Under the pieces are notes generated by a model. The model worked only from the letters and a program-made list of their open reading frames with translations. It was not told the origin of the DNA and searched no databases. A stretch of DNA of 39,976 nt from Bacteroidota bacterium (lineage in GTDB: Bacteria > Bacteroidota > Bacteroidia > JABDFU01). The translations under genes and the position numbers were made by a program. Each line of letters opens with the position of its first letter. Within the stretch, counting starts at the first letter, position 1. Below, in pieces: positions 25,601-34,192 of this stretch. The stretch spans positions 1-39,976 of the forward strand of contig JABDEY010000010.1 in assembly GCA_013286805.1 (NCBI GenBank), read 5' to 3'.

Positions 25601-28236
25601 ACATCGAACAGATACTCTTTTCCTGTTTCAAGGGTATTGTCCTGATTTTTGATTTCAGGAATATGTAATCCTACATAGGTTTTATAAGGAGAATAGGGAA
25701 CACTGTACCTGTCAATGCTGAAATCACCTCCTTCTTCAAATACCTTGGTGATGTAGGTGGCTCTTAACATCCCCGGTGCGTTCTCTCCTACTGACAATCC
25801 TGTAAATATATCCGCCTCTCCTTTGTCATCCAGTTTACCATCGTAAACGGACTCTGCATTGGCTGAAAAACTTCTTATGGGAGAGTCAAATTCATAGGCT
25901 TTGTATTTATCGAATGTTGTCTTGCTTTGATTTACAGTAACATTTACAAGTGCATGTAAATTTTTAGCGATCGCCCCGTGTAACCATTTCACCTGTAATT
26001 TTGCTATGCTGTCCTCCTTCTCCGTACTGAAATCCATTACTATCTTCAGCCGGTTTGGTTTAACTGTTTCTATTTTCAGGTTTTGTGTAAAGACTCTGTT
26101 TCCTAAATTCGCCACAGCTGTATATTCACCTGTTGGGGCATTCGAGCCGGTAACGGTTCTAAAACTATACATGCCATTTACATTTTTTGTTTTTGTTGTC
26201 TGGTAAATGATTTGCCCGTTTGGGTCTTTCAACTCAAATTTTACCGGATGGTTCAGCGGGAGTTTTTTTTCCTTGTCTTCCAGCATGAAAGTTAGAAACA
26301 GAGAGTCTCCGGGGCGCCAGACGCCACGTTCTCCATATAAAAAACCCTTCACTCCCTTTTGAACGACCTCTCCCTCTATGTCAAATTTGCTTAAGGAGTT
26401 GGCATTCCCATCTAACAGCTTTAAATAACCTCTTTGCCTGCCGAATTTTGCGATCAGTAAGAATGGCTTTCTCTTTAATGGAATATCCAGCATTCCAAGG
26501 CTATCTGTTACACCTGTGGCAATTAATTGGCGGACATAGTCATAATATTCAATTGTTGCTTTGGGTAATGGCTTGGAGGTGATCATATTGTTGACGATGG
26601 CATGTGACATTTTATTATCGTCCATTTTATAAATCAGGCCAATGTCCGACGCCAGGATATTTCTGCTGATTGATTTGCCATTGTAGTAATCATTACTGCA
26701 GGCGGAATAACTATTTTCGTAGGAATACCAATGCTGGTATCCGTCTTCAAATTGGTTATCCTCCCCCTCCTGTCCGCCCCAATTTTTTTCATTCCAGTTT
26801 TTATCCTCTTCTTTATTGTCAGTACTGCCTGAGGCTTCTTCCTTCTCCGCTCCGGCACAATTGCAGGTACTGTATTTTCTGTTAAATTTTATGCTGACTC
26901 TGTAAATTGCTCCGGGATCCGGGGTAATCAGCTTGCCCAGGTCAAGCACGTGTGTATTCCATTGTTTCAGGTTTATCATTTTGTCATCGTCCAGTTTGAC
27001 TTTTTTCTCTATGATTACTTTTCCCACACGGGTTAAGTCATCTTCCCCATCCAGATTATTGGTCTGTAAAAACTGATGAATGTTATTCTCATAGATCTTG
27101 ATAATCCTGACATCAACGGCTTTAAGGCTAATCGCTTCGAAAGGGAAAATGAGTCCGTTGGAGTTTGGTAATATGCAACCGTTTCCTTTTATTCGAACCA
27201 GGGGTTTGGGTTCTTCAAAAGTAAGTGACCCGGAATAGGGTTGAATCATTTTATATGCTTTGAAATTTTTAATGCCTGTACTGACTTCGATTGTTTTACT
27301 TCCTTCTATCCGGTTTGGTAAAAAAACTTTTACTACGTTTCCTTCTATGGCATAGGTGAGGTTTTCTACTCCCAGAATTGTAACGATTCCTTTTAAATTC
27401 TGGTTATACAGGATGGGGTCGCTGAACCTAAGTTCTACATATTGGTCCCCCTTATCTATTACTTTAGCGCTGCTAACAGAGAAATTACCTAATGGAGGAA
27501 TTATAATTTCCTGCTTGCCGTTTTGAACTGCATCAATTTCTTCACCATTCCAGCTTACTGAGACCATTCCCTCTTTCTCTTTACGTGCAATACTGTCTAC
27601 ATAAAAATGAAACTCATTATTGACATAGCTTTCACTCCAGTGTACATGTAGCTTTCTGCCTTCCTGAGAAACGCTGATAATTTTATTTATGGCAGCGGTA
27701 TCGGCATAATCTGAAGTCATTATCTTTCCTGTCAGCTTTTGCCATTCCGTATCAAAACGATCATAACTGCTTAATCCATCAACTGTAACAAACAGATTTT
27801 GCGGGTACGTAGAGATCTGTAATGGAAAAGTCCTGAACTCATGTGGGACTTTCATTACTTTATTCAATTTGAATTCTACTGAGTATAACTGATTGGAAGC
27901 TAAAAGTCCGGCAGGGATGAATTCGATGGTTCTGCTGTTAAGCCATACTGCTTTCCCCTTTATCTCCGGATCAAAACTAAAAATACCTTCGAGCAAGGTT
28001 GAATCCGGGGTTTGATTCGCCTTTTCGCCTGCATTTGCATTCAGGATATCCTGGGATAGTTCAATACGGATTGTACTTTTTCGGGAAACCATGCCGGATG
28101 TAAAGCCGGTAATATACTTTCCAAAAGCCGGGTTTACCTTGTTGATTCCGGAGTGCTGGTGAAAGCAGGAACTCAGTAGCGTTAAAGCGCTAATTACTAT
28201 TGTAATGGTTGCGCAAAGGATCGTTTTCGTTTTCAT
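22627..28236 (-). CDS. Bacterial alpha-2-macroglobulin family lipoprotein (YfhM/MG domain)
   Basis: This giant protein of 1869 residues starts at Met 28236 (an ATG at 28257 would add seven). The signal TLLSSC gives lipidation at Cys24. Many beta-rich macroglobulin domains follow. The thioester motif in YPHGCIEQTTSS has Cys1406 with Glu and Gln intact, so the protease-trapping mechanism appears preserved. The bait-region (A2M_N_2-type) and complement-like helical segments (for example FQTGNGGFSYWPGEAVESDWGSNYAGHF) are recognisable. Homologues such as E. coli ECAM trap attacking proteases in the periplasm and associate with PBP1C. An acidic Asp/Glu/Asn/Gln/Gly-rich insertion lies around 26690-26870. 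It is transcribed toward the kinase pair, on the same strand as pbpC. Confidence 0.93.
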   Translation of the reverse strand: MKTKTILCATITIVISALTLLSSCFHQHSGINKVNPAFGKYITGFTSGMVSRKSTIRIELSQDILNANAGEKANQTPDSTLLEGIFSFDPEIKGKAVWLNSRTIEFIPAGLLASNQLYSVEFKLNKVMKVPHEFRTFPLQISTYPQNLFVTVDGLSSYDRFDTEWQKLTGKIMTSDYADTAAINKIISVSQEGRKLHVHWSESYVNNEFHFYVDSIARKEKEGMVSVSWNGEEIDAVQNGKQEIIIPPLGNFSVSSAKVIDKGDQYVELRFSDPILYNQNLKGIVTILGVENLTYAIEGNVVKVFLPNRIEGSKTIEVSTGIKNFKAYKMIQPYSGSLTFEEPKPLVRIKGNGCILPNSNGLIFPFEAISLKAVDVRIIKIYENNIHQFLQTNNLDGEDDLTRVGKVIIEKKVKLDDDKMINLKQWNTHVLDLGKLITPDPGAIYRVSIKFNRKYSTCNCAGAEKEEASGSTDNKEEDKNWNEKNWGGQEGEDNQFEDGYQHWYSYENSYSACSNDYYNGKSISRNILASDIGLIYKMDDNKMSHAIVNNMITSKPLPKATIEYYDYVRQLIATGVTDSLGMLDIPLKRKPFLLIAKFGRQRGYLKLLDGNANSLSKFDIEGEVVQKGVKGFLYGERGVWRPGDSLFLTFMLEDKEKKLPLNHPVKFELKDPNGQIIYQTTKTKNVNGMYSFRTVTGSNAPTGEYTAVANLGNRVFTQNLKIETVKPNRLKIVMDFSTEKEDSIAKLQVKWLHGAIAKNLHALVNVTVNQSKTTFDKYKAYEFDSPIRSFSANAESVYDGKLDDKGEADIFTGLSVGENAPGMLRATYITKVFEEGGDFSIDRYSVPYSPYKTYVGLHIPEIKNQDNTLETGKEYLFDVATLNASGNPVNANRLQVKIYKIQWRWWYEKGEENMANYISRSSTIVMKDTLINTKEGKGAFRFRINYPEYGRYLITVTDLEGKHQTGKAVYIDWPYWSRANRSTNENASMLNFACDKEKYLCGEKIKLSFPSSADGMALVSIETGTKVVKKFWVGTKKGETKYEFPATGDMSPNAYIHVTLLQPHANTKNDLPIRMYGVVPVLVDDPATHLHPEIAMPDVIRPESRVSIQVKEQQGKKMSYTLAMVDEGLLDLTRFKLPEAWNTFYAREALGVKTWDMYDAVIGAYAGKLEKLLSIGGDGNADASKGAKANRFKPMVKFFGPFTLESGKEQTHVIDIPNYVGSVRVMVVAENEGAYGSSEKTVGIRKPLMVLATLPRVLGPSESLSLPVDVFAMEKQVKEVKVEVEVNGMLSLTDTRQQTISFKQTGDEVINFNLKVAEKTGIAKVKITATSGKEKAVQEIELDVRTPNPKVVDGQEMAIEPGKSWDADVNFRGIAGTNKATLEFSSIPSLGLEKRMDYLIQYPHGCIEQTTSSVFPQLYVSNLTELKEAQKNQIAQNIKAGLKRLQLFQTGNGGFSYWPGEAVESDWGSNYAGHFMIEAERQGYSLPDNMKNRWVKYQQQQARNWVANNGVYTHPHGNETNEVIQAYRLFVLALCNKAELGAMNRLREERTLSVTAKWRLAGAYKLIGQNEVAKSMIEGISTIVKPYQELSYSYGSAIRDKAMILEILSLMKEKARGLDLAKEVAKSLDSEVWMNTQETSYCLLAMCEFTGAKDSKGEMSFDFSLNKAAPTSITCKKTIYQAKYGETDISKKAKLTMHNKGSSTLFAKVIVQGVPLTGDQTYAAKDLSLEVHYKDMKGKELQPDKMQQGTDFIAEVTITNPGTKGFLKEMTLNQIFPSGWEIHNTRMDETGTSVSAARYQDIRDDRVYSYYELPANTSKKFTIQLNATYLGRFYLPTVYSEAMYDNMINARVPGRWVEVVRDLEGVAQK

Positions 28237-28351
28237 AATTTTTAGTTTATGAAACAAATTTGCACTGAATCAAGTTCTGGAAATGGGGTACTTTATCAGA
28301 TGAGGGATTTGATTTATTAAGTGTGGCTGTTTGGTTATTATGTGCAAAAAA

Positions 28352-28376
28352 AGAGGCCGCCCTATTGGCGGTCTCT
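28352..28376 (-). terminator. Intrinsic terminator of the lipoprotein gene
   Basis: A 10-bp stem (AGAGGCCGCC/GGCGGTCTCT, one G-T wobble) with loop CTATT. On the minus strand it is followed by CTTTTTTTGC, a seven-T tract. It lies 24 bases after the 28400 stop and before the A2M gene, so the upstream lipoprotein transcript should end here. Confidence 0.85.
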
Positions 28377-28399
28377 CTAGTATACATCAGAATGTGAAA

Positions 28400-29374
28400 T
28401 CAATACCCAATTACAACCTGTCTTGACACTCCTGAGGCGTTCGTCCAGTCGAATTTATAACCGTAAGCACCGCAAAGCGAAGCACCGGAATAAGTCACAC
28501 CACTGGAAGTAACTCCAAATGTTTCTGTAAGGGTACGGGCGATCCCTGAAACTATCCTGATACCTGCCGTTGGCTTATACCACCCGCAGCTTGAATTCGA
28601 GACCATCGCTACCGGAATCTGAACTAAAAAAGAATTGCCGGCGCGTGTGACACCCCCTGTCACATAATTGGAAAGACCTCCTATGGCTGAATCTCCGGTA
28701 ATACTTATCTGGTAAATACCCAAGCCAGGATATGTCCAGGTTTTTAACCTGTTTACCCACCAGGTCTTAGTCTTACCATTATCAAATGTGACTGACATAT
28801 TTGCAGTGATTTTGTGTATAATGGAAGTGCCAGAGGACAACGTTTTCAACAAGCCCCCTGTCACATTGGTAATAGAATGCGTGCCATTATATGTAAAAGT
28901 CAGCCCTGACAGGTTTGTTACTTTATAGTTGTTAAACGTAACAAGAATTTCTGCTCCTGCATCCTTCCATCTAACATTGGTCGGAGCAGCATAACCTAAA
29001 ATCTGCAACGTTATAGAACCAGTTCGGGTATAAACGCCGGAGCATGAACTTCCTGAGTAAGTCAATGTCCAGATACCAGATTTATACTGTGTTGTATCCA
29101 ACGTTACATCGCAAGGGAGATTAATTACTCCTGCGGAATCAAGAGAGCTAAGCCTTCCGGAACTTAGTGTGGAAGCAGAAAGTGCTGTATTAGCATCAAC
29201 TGTTACATTTTCCAATTCCGAATTAACCCGTGCATCATCACTTGCAACTTGTGTCTGATCTGCAGTATCATCTGCCGGCGTCACCGTTTCCCGGGGCTTG
29301 GTACATGAGTTAAGGACTCCTATAACCGTCAAGGCCAAAAAACAAAAACTGAATTTCGATTTTACTTTTCTCAT
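28400..29374 (-). CDS. Predicted lipoprotein of unknown function
   Basis: The gene encodes 324 residues from Met at 29374. A longer in-frame start at 29452 would run into the upstream stress-protein gene and lacks a signal peptide at its N-terminus. The signal FLALTVIGVLNSC places lipidation at Cys24. An Asp/Thr-rich linker (about 28-60) is followed by a beta-rich, Gly/Ser/Thr-rich body with four spaced cysteines that could form disulfides. I recognise no family; the composition resembles many surface lipoproteins of Bacteroidota. It follows two universal stress genes on the same strand by 40 bases and ends at a clear terminator, so it may share their transcript. Confidence 0.6.
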   Translation of the reverse strand: MRKVKSKFSFCFLALTVIGVLNSCTKPRETVTPADDTADQTQVASDDARVNSELENVTVDANTALSASTLSSGRLSSLDSAGVINLPCDVTLDTTQYKSGIWTLTYSGSSCSGVYTRTGSITLQILGYAAPTNVRWKDAGAEILVTFNNYKVTNLSGLTFTYNGTHSITNVTGGLLKTLSSGTSIIHKITANMSVTFDNGKTKTWWVNRLKTWTYPGLGIYQISITGDSAIGGLSNYVTGGVTRAGNSFLVQIPVAMVSNSSCGWYKPTAGIRIVSGIARTLTETFGVTSSGVTYSGASLCGAYGYKFDWTNASGVSRQVVIGY

Positions 29375-29414
29375 CTTTCTAAAGTTTTTATGGTTAACGT
29401 ACAGTAAGAAATCA

Positions 29415-30296
29415 TTAAGTGTAAGGATACGCCCAGGAAAGATTCTCCTCATTTTCCATAGGTTTAATACTTAAAACCGGCACCCAGGACAAATTCACAA
29501 TCTGCTGGGCATAAGGCCCAAGAAAAGAACCTGTAAAATTCTCATCCTGATCTGTCATAATTATAATCAGATCTGAATTATTTTGCTTAGCAGCCCCTAT
29601 CGTATTTTTTGCGAGGTTACCACCAACGATCGTATTCATGGTAACAGGTATTTCCGACTTTTCAATGTATTCGATAACCCGTTCAATTTTCACATTAAAT
29701 TTATCAATTTCAGTTGCATCGTCCGCTTCCAGCAAACCCAATACATTTATCCTCGCACCATACTTTTTGGCCAGAGATACGGCATGGGAAACCTTTTGAG
29801 AAGAATGCCTGGAGTTATCAATCGGCAACAATAATTCAGAAAATCCAATTCTACGGGAATGACTCTGCACAGTTAACACAGGACATTCAGCCAAAGTAAC
29901 TACCTTAAAAGAATTACTGCCCAAAAATACTTCTTCAAATCCCGATATACCATGCGTTCCCATAATAATCAAATCCGCATTTTCAGTCTTCACAAGGTCA
30001 ACAACTTCTTTGCAAATACTTCCTTCTGTACTAATTGCAGTGACGTTCACACCATACTCTTTTCTGATTTTTTCAGCTAAATCCTGCAGCTTATTTTCAA
30101 TTAAAGTGAACATATTGGACGGTGCTTCAAATTTTAATTCGGGAACAACAATGCTGAAATCCTGCCAATTACGTTCCACCACATGAACCAAAACCAAACC
30201 TGCTTTATAAAGTTTTGCCATGAATGCCCCGTGATCAATAGCAAGTAAGGAGGTTTCTGAAAAGTCTATCGGAATTACAATTTTTTTAACGTCCAT
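29415..30296 (-). CDS. Universal stress protein, tandem UspA domains
   Basis: This 293-residue protein has two UspA domains (about 1-145 and 150-290). The first opens with KKIVIPIDFSETS and has a near-canonical ATP-binding motif, G-x2-G-x9-G-S (113-127, GTHGISGFEEVFLGS). In the second domain the motif is degenerate (MTDQDENFTGSFLGPYA), so it probably binds nucleotide poorly. UspA proteins are cytoplasmic stress-response factors, often induced by stasis or anaerobiosis. It follows the paralogue by 36 bases; both are probably co-transcribed. Confidence 0.9.
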   Translation of the reverse strand: MDVKKIVIPIDFSETSLLAIDHGAFMAKLYKAGLVLVHVVERNWQDFSIVVPELKFEAPSNMFTLIENKLQDLAEKIRKEYGVNVTAISTEGSICKEVVDLVKTENADLIIMGTHGISGFEEVFLGSNSFKVVTLAECPVLTVQSHSRRIGFSELLLPIDNSRHSSQKVSHAVSLAKKYGARINVLGLLEADDATEIDKFNVKIERVIEYIEKSEIPVTMNTIVGGNLAKNTIGAAKQNNSDLIIIMTDQDENFTGSFLGPYAQQIVNLSWVPVLSIKPMENEENLSWAYPYT

Positions 30297-30332
30297 CCCT
30301 TTGTTAATATTAAGGTTCAGTATCGCCAGGTA

Positions 30333-31208
30333 TTAATATGGCTTGAAAACTAAATTTCTTTTCATTGAAGGTATAATACTGATGACAGGAATATCAGAAT
30401 TATTAATTATTTCCTGGGCGGAGGAACCGATAAAACGGTTTGTAAAATCCACTTCCTGCTGTGTCATTATCATGAGCAAATCTCCGTCCACTTTATTTGC
30501 ATATTTAATAATACTTTCTGCCAGTGATTCATCCCCTTTTACGCCTTTAATTATTTCAGCCGTACATTCAACCCCTTCCTTTTCTATGAAGTTTTTTACC
30601 TGCTGTAATTGTCTTGTCAGGCGGCTGACGACAAACTCGTCAGAAGTAAATAAAACAGATACTATACGTATAGCTGCACCATCACCCAGTCTTGCCAATT
30701 CAAGTGCAAAATTCACTTTCTCTCTGGTTTCTTTTGTTAGATCAAGCGGCAGAACAATGTTTTTACATCCATTCCTGTGTTGTTTTCCTCTGATAGTTAT
30801 AACCGGAACATTCGCTTCTCGTACGACTCTTAATGCGTTGGACCCAATAAATTTTTTGCGGATATTCTTTTTGCTATTGGCACCCATGATGATGAACAGG
30901 GCATTAATCATATCAGCTACTTCCGCAATCTTTTCATAAACGGATCCGCGGGCAACCATGGTACCTGTATTTATACCGGTTTTCTTTTTGACACTGGCAG
31001 CAAGTTTCGTCAGTTTCTTATCCACTTCCTTTTTAATCTCGGCATCCTGCTTTTTGGAGAAAAATTTAGAAATAAAGCCATTATCCTCAATCACATACAA
31101 TAACATAATCTCTGCCTTATATTCCCTGGCCAGATTATAAGACTGATCAAGCGCGATTTGAGACTGATCAGAAAAATCTATCGGAATTAAAATTTTTTTA
31201 TGTGACAT
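30333..31208 (-). CDS. Universal stress protein, tandem UspA domains
   Basis: This 291-residue paralogue of the downstream gene has domains at about 1-140 (KKILIPIDFSDQS) and 145-288 (KNIVLPLDLTKET). The first nucleotide motif, GANSKKNIRKKFIGSNA (109-125), keeps the closing GSN but has Asn-Ser-Lys where the second glycine is expected, so ATP binding is less certain than in the neighbour. It heads the minus-strand run usp-usp-lipoprotein. A TAACTTCG -7-like element lies 22 bases upstream. The role is stress adaptation by family; the specific inducer is not visible. Confidence 0.88.
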   Translation of the reverse strand: MSHKKILIPIDFSDQSQIALDQSYNLAREYKAEIMLLYVIEDNGFISKFFSKKQDAEIKKEVDKKLTKLAASVKKKTGINTGTMVARGSVYEKIAEVADMINALFIIMGANSKKNIRKKFIGSNALRVVREANVPVITIRGKQHRNGCKNIVLPLDLTKETREKVNFALELARLGDGAAIRIVSVLFTSDEFVVSRLTRQLQQVKNFIEKEGVECTAEIIKGVKGDESLAESIIKYANKVDGDLLMIMTQQEVDFTNRFIGSSAQEIINNSDIPVISIIPSMKRNLVFKPY

Positions 31209-31230
31209 ATACTCTGTTTTTAGTGCTTTG

Positions 31231-31238
31231 CGAAGTTA
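31231..31238 (-). promoter_or_regulatory. Candidate -7 element for the universal stress operon
   Basis: The minus strand reads TAACTTCG, one base from TAnnTTTG, 22 bases before the start codon of the first usp gene. No properly spaced -33 TTTG is visible. Confidence 0.35.
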
Positions 31239-31376
31239 AACAATTTTCTGACATATAAGATCAATAAACTGGCTGACAGGCTTTTAAGTCTCACTTTTCA
31301 GAATTTTACAAATCCTTTCAACAACTTTCCTCTCAAAACTTTGTTCAACCTGAAATAAACCGGACTTTTCTCAAAG

Positions 31377-31384
31377 TACTTTTG
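31377..31384 (+). promoter_or_regulatory. Candidate -7 element for the SirB1-like gene
   Basis: TACTTTTG is an exact TAnnTTTG match, 38 bases before the ATG. The nearest upstream TTTG (31340-31343) is about 33 bases away, too far for a standard -33 element, so only the -7 part is supported. Confidence 0.4.
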
Positions 31385-31422
31385 TACACAAGCCCCTGTA
31401 TTGGGTTGATGTACGCACAATA

Positions 31423-32298
31423 ATGAAGCCAAACGAATTAAACGCTCTAATTAGTCTTTTGGATGATCCGGACGAAGGTATTTTCTCTCACATTAAAACA
31501 AAAATTGTTTCCTTAGGGCATGATGTAATACCTGTTCTTGAAAATGCCTGGGAACACTCTTTCAGTCCTTTATTGCAAACAAGGATAGAAAACATTATTC
31601 ATTCCATACAGTTTCAAAAGATTGCTGAAAATCTCAGGTTATGGGCCAAGACCAGTGACCCCGGATTACTCGAAGGCGCATTACTTGTTGCACAGTACCA
31701 ATACCCAGACCTCGATATCCTTAAACTGAACAAGCAGATAGAACAAATAAAGCATGATATCTGGCTGGAGTTAAATGACAACCTAACTGCTCTTGAAAAA
31801 ACAAGAGTAATGAATCATATATTTTTTGATGTTCACTTATACAGTGGCAATACGGTTAATTATTATGCGCCCCAAAATAGTTACATCAACAATGTAATTG
31901 AAAGCCGGAAGGGAAATCCCTTATCGCTGTCTATTATATATGCAATTATTGCCCAAAGCCTGGGGCTTCCAATTTACGGCGTGAATCTCCCGGAACATTT
32001 CGTTTTAGCCTATGGGGATTCTGAACATTCCGCTGATCCCTCTTTACAAAATGATAGTTCCAGGATATTGTTTTATATTAATCCTTTCAGCCGGGGTGCC
32101 GTTTTTAGCAGAAAAGAAATTGATGCCTTCTTAAAACAATTAAAACTGGAACCCAAAGCTGAGTTTTATGGTATCTGTTCCAACATTGAAATAATTAAAC
32201 GACTTCTTCGCAATTTGATGAACGCTTATGAAAAGCTAGGGTACCCGGACAAAAGCGGCGAACTGGAATCGCTGTTAAACAGTGTAACGATTGGCTAA
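31423..32298 (+). CDS. SirB1 / transglutaminase-like core-2 family protein
   Basis: This 291-residue protein has a helical N-terminal half (HEAT-like, about 1-120) and a Transglut_core2 region. Conserved segments are RKGNPLSLSIIYAIIAQSLGLPIYGVNLPEHFVLAY (about 162-197) and NPFSRGAVFSRKEI. His192 in LPEHF is the recognisable family histidine; the catalytic Cys of true transglutaminases is not evident, as is usual for this family. The biochemical role is unknown. It is divergent from the stress-protein run and abuts the convergent ABC-F gene with no spacer: its stop ends at 32298 and the ABC-F stop begins at 32299. Confidence 0.8.
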   Translation: MKPNELNALISLLDDPDEGIFSHIKTKIVSLGHDVIPVLENAWEHSFSPLLQTRIENIIHSIQFQKIAENLRLWAKTSDPGLLEGALLVAQYQYPDLDILKLNKQIEQIKHDIWLELNDNLTALEKTRVMNHIFFDVHLYSGNTVNYYAPQNSYINNVIESRKGNPLSLSIIYAIIAQSLGLPIYGVNLPEHFVLAYGDSEHSADPSLQNDSSRILFYINPFSRGAVFSRKEIDAFLKQLKLEPKAEFYGICSNIEIIKRLLRNLMNAYEKLGYPDKSGELESLLNSVTIG

Positions 32299-34188
32299 TC
32301 AGATTATTTCTGATAGCTCTAGCCAACGAGAGGTTTTTTCTTCTATTTTAACGATTAATTCTTCAAGCTTTTCTCCCTGAACAGACAACTTATCATGTCC
32401 TTGCGTAATATCCGTTAAACTTTCGGCCAACTGATTCTTTTCAATTTCAAGTTTTTCAAGTTCTTTGGCCAATTGTTCAAACTCAAATTTTTCTTTAAAA
32501 GTTGCTTTCTTTCTGCCAACTGATTCTTCAATCAGTTCCTCCTTTTTCGCACTTAGTTTAACCGTTTCTTCTGTTTTTAACGTGCGAACCTGTTCAGCTT
32601 TCCAGGTACTGTAATCGGAATAGGTTCCTGGAAAATCCTTTATGATACCTTCACCTTCAAATACAAACATATGCTGAATGAGTTTATCCATAAAGTAACG
32701 ATCGTGTGTAACGATCAGCATACAACCCCCAAAACTTAATAAAAAATCCTCCAGTACAGCTAAGGTCAAAATATCCAGGTCATTCGTGGGTTCATCGAGA
32801 ATCAGGAAATTAGGGTTCGTGATTAAAACAGTTAATAAATACAAACGGCGCTTTTCCCCACCGCTTAACTTAGAAACAAAACTATACTGCAGGTCACCGG
32901 TAAACTGAAAACGGAGTAAAAGCTGAGATGCAGACAATTTAGAACCATCAGCCAGTGGAATAAACTCAGCGATGTCTTTCACCACTTCTATCACCCGTTT
33001 ATCTTCATTCAGCTTTAATCCCTTTTGAGAGTAATAGCCAAATACAATGGTTTCACCTGTCTGTATCTTCCCGGAATCGGCGGGTTCCAAGCCCTGAATA
33101 ATATTAAGAAATGTACTTTTCCCAACTCCGTTATTCCCCATTATTCCAATCCGCTCTCCCCGCTTAAAAACGTAAGAAAAATCGTCCAGAATTTTCCTTG
33201 GAGGAAATGATTTACAGAGTTTTGTAAGCTCAAGTATCTTTCCGCCAATGCGGGTCATTTTTACACTGAGCTCCAGTTTTTCAGCGGATTTCTTCCCAAG
33301 TGCCTTTTCTTTCACATCTTCAAATGCATCCACTCTGTATTTTGCCTTGGTGCCTCTGGCCCTTGGCATTTTACGAACCCATTCGAGCTCCCGTTTATAT
33401 AAATTACGGGCTTTGTCAACCTCACTGTTTTCAACTGCTTCGCGCTCTGCTTTTCGTTCTACGAAATAGGAAAAGTTTCCAGCATAAGGGAAAAGTTTTC
33501 CAGCATCAATTTCTATGATCTCGGTACAAACCCGATCCAGAAAGTACCTATCATGTGTTACAATCAGCAAGGTTATGGCAGCATTTGTAAGGAAACTTTC
33601 CAGCCATTCGATCATTTCAAGATCGAGGTGGTTAGTGGGCTCATCCATAATCACGAGATCGGGCGCTGCAATCAGAATTTTAGAAAGAGCTACCCGCTTG
33701 CGTTGTCCTCCTGATAAGGTAGACACAAGCTGGGTAAGTTCCGGAATTTTTAACCGGGAAAGAATTTGCTTTATTTTAAGCTCGTAATCCCAGGCATTCA
33801 GGATATCCATTTGCGCCATTGCGTCCTGCAACCGTTCTCCATCCCCAGGGGTATTGGTTTTCTCGACTGCAAGTATTGCCTGTTCATATCGTTTGATTGC
33901 ATTTGTAATTGGATTTTCGGACTCCAACACAGCCTCCAGAACGGTCAGGCTGTCATTTAATTTAGGTTCCTGCTCCAAATAGGCTTTGGTAATATCTTTG
34001 CGAAAGGTTACATTACCTTCATCCGCAATTTCTAGCCCATCGATAATTCTAAGTAAGGTTGTTTTTCCTGCCCCGTTCTTGGCCACCAACGCCATTTTCT
34101 GTCCACGACTTATACCAAAGCTTATTTTATCAAATAATACTTTGTTGCCATATGCTTTTGACAGATTTTCAACCGATAGATAATTCAT
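32299..34188 (-). CDS. ABC-F family ATPase (Uup-like)
   Basis: This 629-residue soluble protein has two ABC ATPase domains and no membrane segments. Domain 1 has AKNGAGKTT (36-44), LSGGQ (158-162) and VIMDEPTNHLD. Domain 2 has GNNGVGKS (351-358), LSGGE (441-445) and FLILDEPTNDLD. The inter-domain linker is charged (about 240-310), and a C-terminal coiled coil (about 545-629) matches Uup. The first P-loop starts with Ala in place of Gly, which I believe is common in this subgroup. ABC-F proteins act on ribosomes or translation; Uup also affects DNA transposon excision and ribosome assembly. It lies four bases after the rhomboid gene on the same strand. Confidence 0.92.
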   Translation of the reverse strand: MNYLSVENLSKAYGNKVLFDKISFGISRGQKMALVAKNGAGKTTLLRIIDGLEIADEGNVTFRKDITKAYLEQEPKLNDSLTVLEAVLESENPITNAIKRYEQAILAVEKTNTPGDGERLQDAMAQMDILNAWDYELKIKQILSRLKIPELTQLVSTLSGGQRKRVALSKILIAAPDLVIMDEPTNHLDLEMIEWLESFLTNAAITLLIVTHDRYFLDRVCTEIIEIDAGKLFPYAGNFSYFVERKAEREAVENSEVDKARNLYKRELEWVRKMPRARGTKAKYRVDAFEDVKEKALGKKSAEKLELSVKMTRIGGKILELTKLCKSFPPRKILDDFSYVFKRGERIGIMGNNGVGKSTFLNIIQGLEPADSGKIQTGETIVFGYYSQKGLKLNEDKRVIEVVKDIAEFIPLADGSKLSASQLLLRFQFTGDLQYSFVSKLSGGEKRRLYLLTVLITNPNFLILDEPTNDLDILTLAVLEDFLLSFGGCMLIVTHDRYFMDKLIQHMFVFEGEGIIKDFPGTYSDYSTWKAEQVRTLKTEETVKLSAKKEELIEESVGRKKATFKEKFEFEQLAKELEKLEIEKNQLAESLTDITQGHDKLSVQGEKLEELIVKIEEKTSRWLELSEII

Positions 34189-34192
34189 TGCG

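Noticed and set aside
30343-30939. 198-codon plus-strand frame opposite the first universal stress gene
   Set aside because: It is an antisense shadow of a gene with clear UspA motifs in both domains.
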